Source of the DNA: PHAA01 sp964494735
GTDB lineage: Bacteria; Bacillota; Syntrophomonadia; Syntrophomonadales; Syntrophomonadaceae
DNA: 64,000 nt
NCBI GenBank assembly: GCA_964494735.1
Contig: CAZBSD010000006.1
Location: forward strand, 20,577 to 84,576
Direction: 5' to 3'
Shown here: positions 61,275-64,000 of the stretch, piece by piece
Numbering within the stretch: position 1 is the stretch's first letter
Layout of the letters: the number at the start of each line of letters is the position of its first letter
The notes under the pieces: generated by a model
Databases searched by the model: none
What the model was told of the DNA's origin: nothing
The model's input: the letters and a program-made list of their open reading frames with translations, nothing else
Position numbers and translations under genes: made by a program

Positions 61275-61295
61275 TACTATCTACTATCTACTATC
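61275..61295. repeat. Triplicated 7-bp direct repeat (TACTATC)
   Basis: Three exact tandem copies of TACTATC lie 16 bases before the lon start (reading GATAGTA on the sense strand). They are within the expected 5' untranslated region or promoter area of lon. Short tandem repeats like this can vary in number by slippage. Confidence 0.7.
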
Positions 61296-61383
61296 TATAT
61301 CACCAGCTGTTGAACAGCAATATGCGATCCAAGCCGAATGTGATGGCAAAAGCAATTATAGCAGAACTGCTCATTTTAGTAAA

Positions 61384-63015
61384 TTATGCCTCTATTATAG
61401 CTGATTCCAGCACTTCATGTATGTCGTTGACCGCTACCACCCGGATATCGGTCAGATCGTCGAAGGTATTGAGCCAGTTCTCTTGGGGGATCAATACCAG
61501 CTGGGCTCCTGCTTTGGCGGCGGCCTCTACTTTGGCGCTGACGCCCCCCACCGGTTTTACTTGGCCATGCACCGAGAGTTCTCCAGTCATGGCGACCAGG
61601 TTGTTGACCGGTCTCTGCCTAATGGCCGAGTAGACGGCGGTGGCAATGGAAATGCCCGCGGAAGGTCCATCCAAAGGAGTCCCGCCGGGGAAATTAATGT
61701 GGATGTCAAAATCATGAATATCGAGCCCACACTGGGATTGCAGCACCGTGAGTACGCTCTCCACTGCCCCCAGGGCCATACTCTTGCGTCGTAGGGTCCG
61801 GCCCCCAGAGCCCATCTCCTCCGATTCCACCACTCCCGTTACCCGCCAACCGCCCTGACCTTTGGCAGCCGGGGTTATTGCCGCCTCCACTTCGATCAGG
61901 GTGCCGATATTGGCCCCGAACACCGCCAGCCCGTTTACCATCCCCACCTGGGGCTGTTCTTTGACCTTTATTTCCAACCGGGCGGTCAGATTACCGTTGT
62001 TGATCACCTTCTGAACTATGTCGTTGGTCACCGCGGTCACCTTCTCTACTTGTGCCATTCCGGCCACTAGCTGTACGATATTAACGGCCTCCCGGCCGTT
62101 GCCGGCATAACGGCTTATTTCTTCCACCGCCTTTTCCTCCAGATGGAGATCGATCTTGGTGGCGGCATTGCGGGTTATATCCTGTAAACACTGCTGGTCC
62201 AGAGGCCGGAAAAAGACTTCCATACAACGTGACCGCAGGGCAGCCGGTATGTCGGACGGCATACGGGTAGTTGCCCCCACCAGCCGGAAATCAGCCGGCA
62301 GGCCGTTCTGGAAGATATCATGGATGTGTTTGGGAATGTTGCGGTCCGAATCGTTATAATAGGCACTCTCCAGCAACACCTTGCGGTCCTCCAGGACCTT
62401 CAGCAGTTTGTTCATCTGTAGGGGATGGAGCTCTCCGATCTCATCAATAAACAGAATTCCCCCGTGAGCCTTGGTGCAGGCCCCCGGTTTAGGCTGAGGT
62501 ATGCCGGCACTGCCCATCGCACCCGCTCCCTGGTAGATAGGATCGTGAACCGATCCTATCAGGGGATCGGCTATGTTGCGTTCATCAAAACGGCAGATGG
62601 TGGCATCTATCTCCACGAACTTGGCGTTTTCCTTGAATGGAGATACCGGATTTTCACACGCTTCCTCCAAGACCAGGCGGGCTGCCGCGGTCTTACCGAC
62701 TCCGGGCGGACCATAGATGATAACGTGCTGGGGATTGGGCCCGCACAAAGCGGATCTTAATATCTCTATGCCATCCTGCTGTCCCACTATGTCACTAAAA
62801 TTGCCGGGACGGGCCAGGCTGGAAAGGGGTTCACTGAGCTTGACGCTGCGCATCATCTGCAGCTGCCGGTATTCTTTCTCGGTCGACTGCACCATCACCG
62901 TCTTGCGCCCCTGTTGGCTCTTGAGCATGTTCCAAAAATAAAGTCCGATCACGATGCTGAAAAATATCTGGATAAGGTAAAACATTCCTCCATAGTGGAC
63001 AAAAAAATCATTCAT
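61384..63015 (-). CDS. lonB: Sporulation-type Lon protease LonB
   Basis: A 543-residue membrane-anchored Lon variant. An N-terminal membrane segment (about 9-29) replaces the usual substrate domain. An AAA+ region (YGPPGVGKTAAARLV, FIDEIGELHPLQMNKLLKVLE) and a protease domain with the serine in LDGPSAGISIAT (about residue 450) follow. LonB in Bacillus is made in the forespore. GAAAGGA precedes ATG 63015. It lies between clpX and lonA, the conserved order. Confidence 0.96.
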   Translation of the reverse strand: MNDFFVHYGGMFYLIQIFFSIVIGLYFWNMLKSQQGRKTVMVQSTEKEYRQLQMMRSVKLSEPLSSLARPGNFSDIVGQQDGIEILRSALCGPNPQHVIIYGPPGVGKTAAARLVLEEACENPVSPFKENAKFVEIDATICRFDERNIADPLIGSVHDPIYQGAGAMGSAGIPQPKPGACTKAHGGILFIDEIGELHPLQMNKLLKVLEDRKVLLESAYYNDSDRNIPKHIHDIFQNGLPADFRLVGATTRMPSDIPAALRSRCMEVFFRPLDQQCLQDITRNAATKIDLHLEEKAVEEISRYAGNGREAVNIVQLVAGMAQVEKVTAVTNDIVQKVINNGNLTARLEIKVKEQPQVGMVNGLAVFGANIGTLIEVEAAITPAAKGQGGWRVTGVVESEEMGSGGRTLRRKSMALGAVESVLTVLQSQCGLDIHDFDIHINFPGGTPLDGPSAGISIATAVYSAIRQRPVNNLVAMTGELSVHGQVKPVGGVSAKVEAAAKAGAQLVLIPQENWLNTFDDLTDIRVVAVNDIHEVLESAIIEA

Positions 63016-63082
63016 CAGGATCGTTCCTTTCGCAACACTTCCGTTGATATTATTCCCCTCCGGAAATGCTCAAAAGCCCAGT

Positions 63083-63107
63083 AAAAAAAGGCAGCTTACG
63101 CTACCTT
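63083..63107 (-). terminator. clpX terminator
   Basis: Minus-strand AAGGTAGC (63100-63107) and GCTGCCTT (63088-63095), 4-base loop and one mismatch, followed by seven Ts. Confidence 0.8.
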
Positions 63108-63144
63108 TTCCCAGAACGAGTATTATTTTATAGCTTGAAACTGA

Positions 63145-64000
63145 TTAATTCACCCGGCGCTTGGCGTCTACCGTAACCAGCAGCGGTTTTTCCTTCTTGC
63201 TTATTACGTCCTTGGTAATTAATACCTTGGTGATGTCGATCCGCGAGGGCACCTCATACATCACTTCCAGCATCACGTCTTCGATGATGGCCCGCAAGCC
63301 CCGTGCCCCGGTATTTCTGAGCATCGCCTCTTCAGCGATAGCCTGCAGGGCTTCCGGCATAAATTCCAGATCCACTCCGTCCAGTTCGAACAGTTTCTTA
63401 TACTGCCGTACCAGCGCATTCTTGGGTTCGGTCAGGATCTTCACCAGCGAGTCCTTATCCAGGGCATCCAGGCTCACGATTATCGGCACCCGGCCCACGA
63501 ACTCTGGGATCAAGCCGTAACGGAGCAGGTCCTGGGGCAGGATCATGTTTAGTATCTCCCCTATCTTCTTCTCCTCCCGGCTCTTGATGTCGGCTCCAAA
63601 ACCCATCACCTTTTCCCCGATCCGGTTCTGGATTATCTTGTCTATCCCTTCGAATGCTCCTCCGCAGATGAAGAGGATATTGCTGGTATCGATCTGGATG
63701 AATTCCTGGTGGGGGTGCTTGCGCCCGCCCTGAGGGGGTACACTGGCTACGGTGCCCTCCAGGATTTTCAGCAGGGCCTGCTGCACGCCTTCACCGGAAA
63801 CATCGCGGGTTATGCTGGGATTATCTGTTTTGCGCGCTATCTTGTCGATCTCATCGATATAGACGATGCCCTTCTCGGCTTTCTCTATATCGTAGTCGGC
63901 CGCCTGGATGAGCTTGAGCAGGATATTCTCCACATCCTCACCGACATAGCCGGCCTCGGTCAGGGAGGTGGCATCGGCGATGGCAAAGGGGACATTCAAT
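63145..64000 (-). CDS. clpX: ATP-dependent Clp protease ATP-binding subunit ClpX (partial)
   Basis: The C-terminal 284 residues of ClpX, the unfoldase for ClpP. Visible parts are ADATSLTEAGYVGEDVENIL, the Walker B VYIDEIDKIARK, sensor I and a RNTGARGLRAIIEDVMLEVMYEVPS sensor II block. The zinc-binding N-terminus and Walker A lie beyond the right edge, so the frame is open at 64000. Order clpX-lonB-lonA is standard for Firmicutes. Confidence 0.97.
   Translation of the reverse strand, partial: LNVPFAIADATSLTEAGYVGEDVENILLKLIQAADYDIEKAEKGIVYIDEIDKIARKTDNPSITRDVSGEGVQQALLKILEGTVASVPPQGGRKHPHQEFIQIDTSNILFICGGAFEGIDKIIQNRIGEKVMGFGADIKSREEKKIGEILNMILPQDLLRYGLIPEFVGRVPIIVSLDALDKDSLVKILTEPKNALVRQYKKLFELDGVDLEFMPEALQAIAEEAMLRNTGARGLRAIIEDVMLEVMYEVPSRIDITKVLITKDVISKKEKPLLVTVDAKRRVN

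Noticed and set aside
61275..61295. CRISPR array
   Set aside because: The repeats are 7 bp with no spacers. No other regularly spaced repeats were seen in the window.

Overview
The window looks like a chromosomal segment of a low-redox, endospore-forming Firmicute of the class Clostridia. The evidence is sporulation genes (spoIIP, a spoIVFA/spoIVFB pair, a Spo0B-like gene, lonB), Firmicutes gene order (hrcA-grpE-dnaK-dnaJ, maf-radC-mreBCD, minCDE, obg-rpmA-rplU), T-box control of an aminoacyl-tRNA synthetase, and a Rex redox repressor. Base composition is moderate (about half G+C by eye). An archaeal-type chaperonin inside the dnaK operon and the overall gene set suggest a Syntrophomonas- or Peptococcaceae-like lineage. 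That placement is an inference. Almost everything is housekeeping; no phage, insertion sequence or CRISPR array was found.

Layout. 1-10.1 kb (minus strand): the 5' end of an unknown membrane protein gene, rpsU, a HIT hydrolase, a PC4/YdbC-like protein, then the heat-shock operon hrcA - group II/III chaperonin - grpE - dnaK - dnaJ - prmA - mtaB, read from one strong promoter with a perfect CIRCE operator. 10.1-15.3 kb: lepA-hemW, a small plus-strand membrane gene, spoIIP plus a small secreted or membrane protein, and rpsT. 15.3-21 kb: comEA-comEC-MATE-holA. 21-23.9 kb (plus): leuS with a T-box leader that carries a complete tRNA-Ala(GGC) gene inside the loop of its Stem III. 23.9-25.6 kb (minus): nadD-yqeK-rsfS. 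25.8-29.05 kb (plus): a four-gene block (Cys-rich YkgJ-like protein, cysteine synthase-type enzyme, a thiolase-fold protein without the usual cysteines, and its DUF35 partner) between nadD and proA.

29.1-64 kb is almost entirely minus strand. In transcription order from high to low coordinates it runs clpX (partial), lonB, lonA-ysxC; a plus-strand orphan SEC-C gene; purC, valS-folC; the DUF47-Pit phosphate transporter; rex; DUF4321-maf-radC-mreB-mreC-mreD-mrdA; minC-minD-minE; rodA, DUF1232; spoIVFA-spoIVFB; the radical-SAM pair TIGR03960/TIGR03936 with rng; rplU-rpmA; and spo0B-obg-proB-proA. Intrinsic terminators separate most of these units.

The most unusual signals are: the tRNA-Ala nested in the leuS T-box; the archaeal-type chaperonin under HrcA/CIRCE control; ribosomal protein L27 without the Firmicutes N-terminal extension and without the Prp protease gene; a folC whose conserved N-terminus is encoded upstream of every standard start codon; and a thiolase-like/DUF35 pair lacking the catalytic cysteines.
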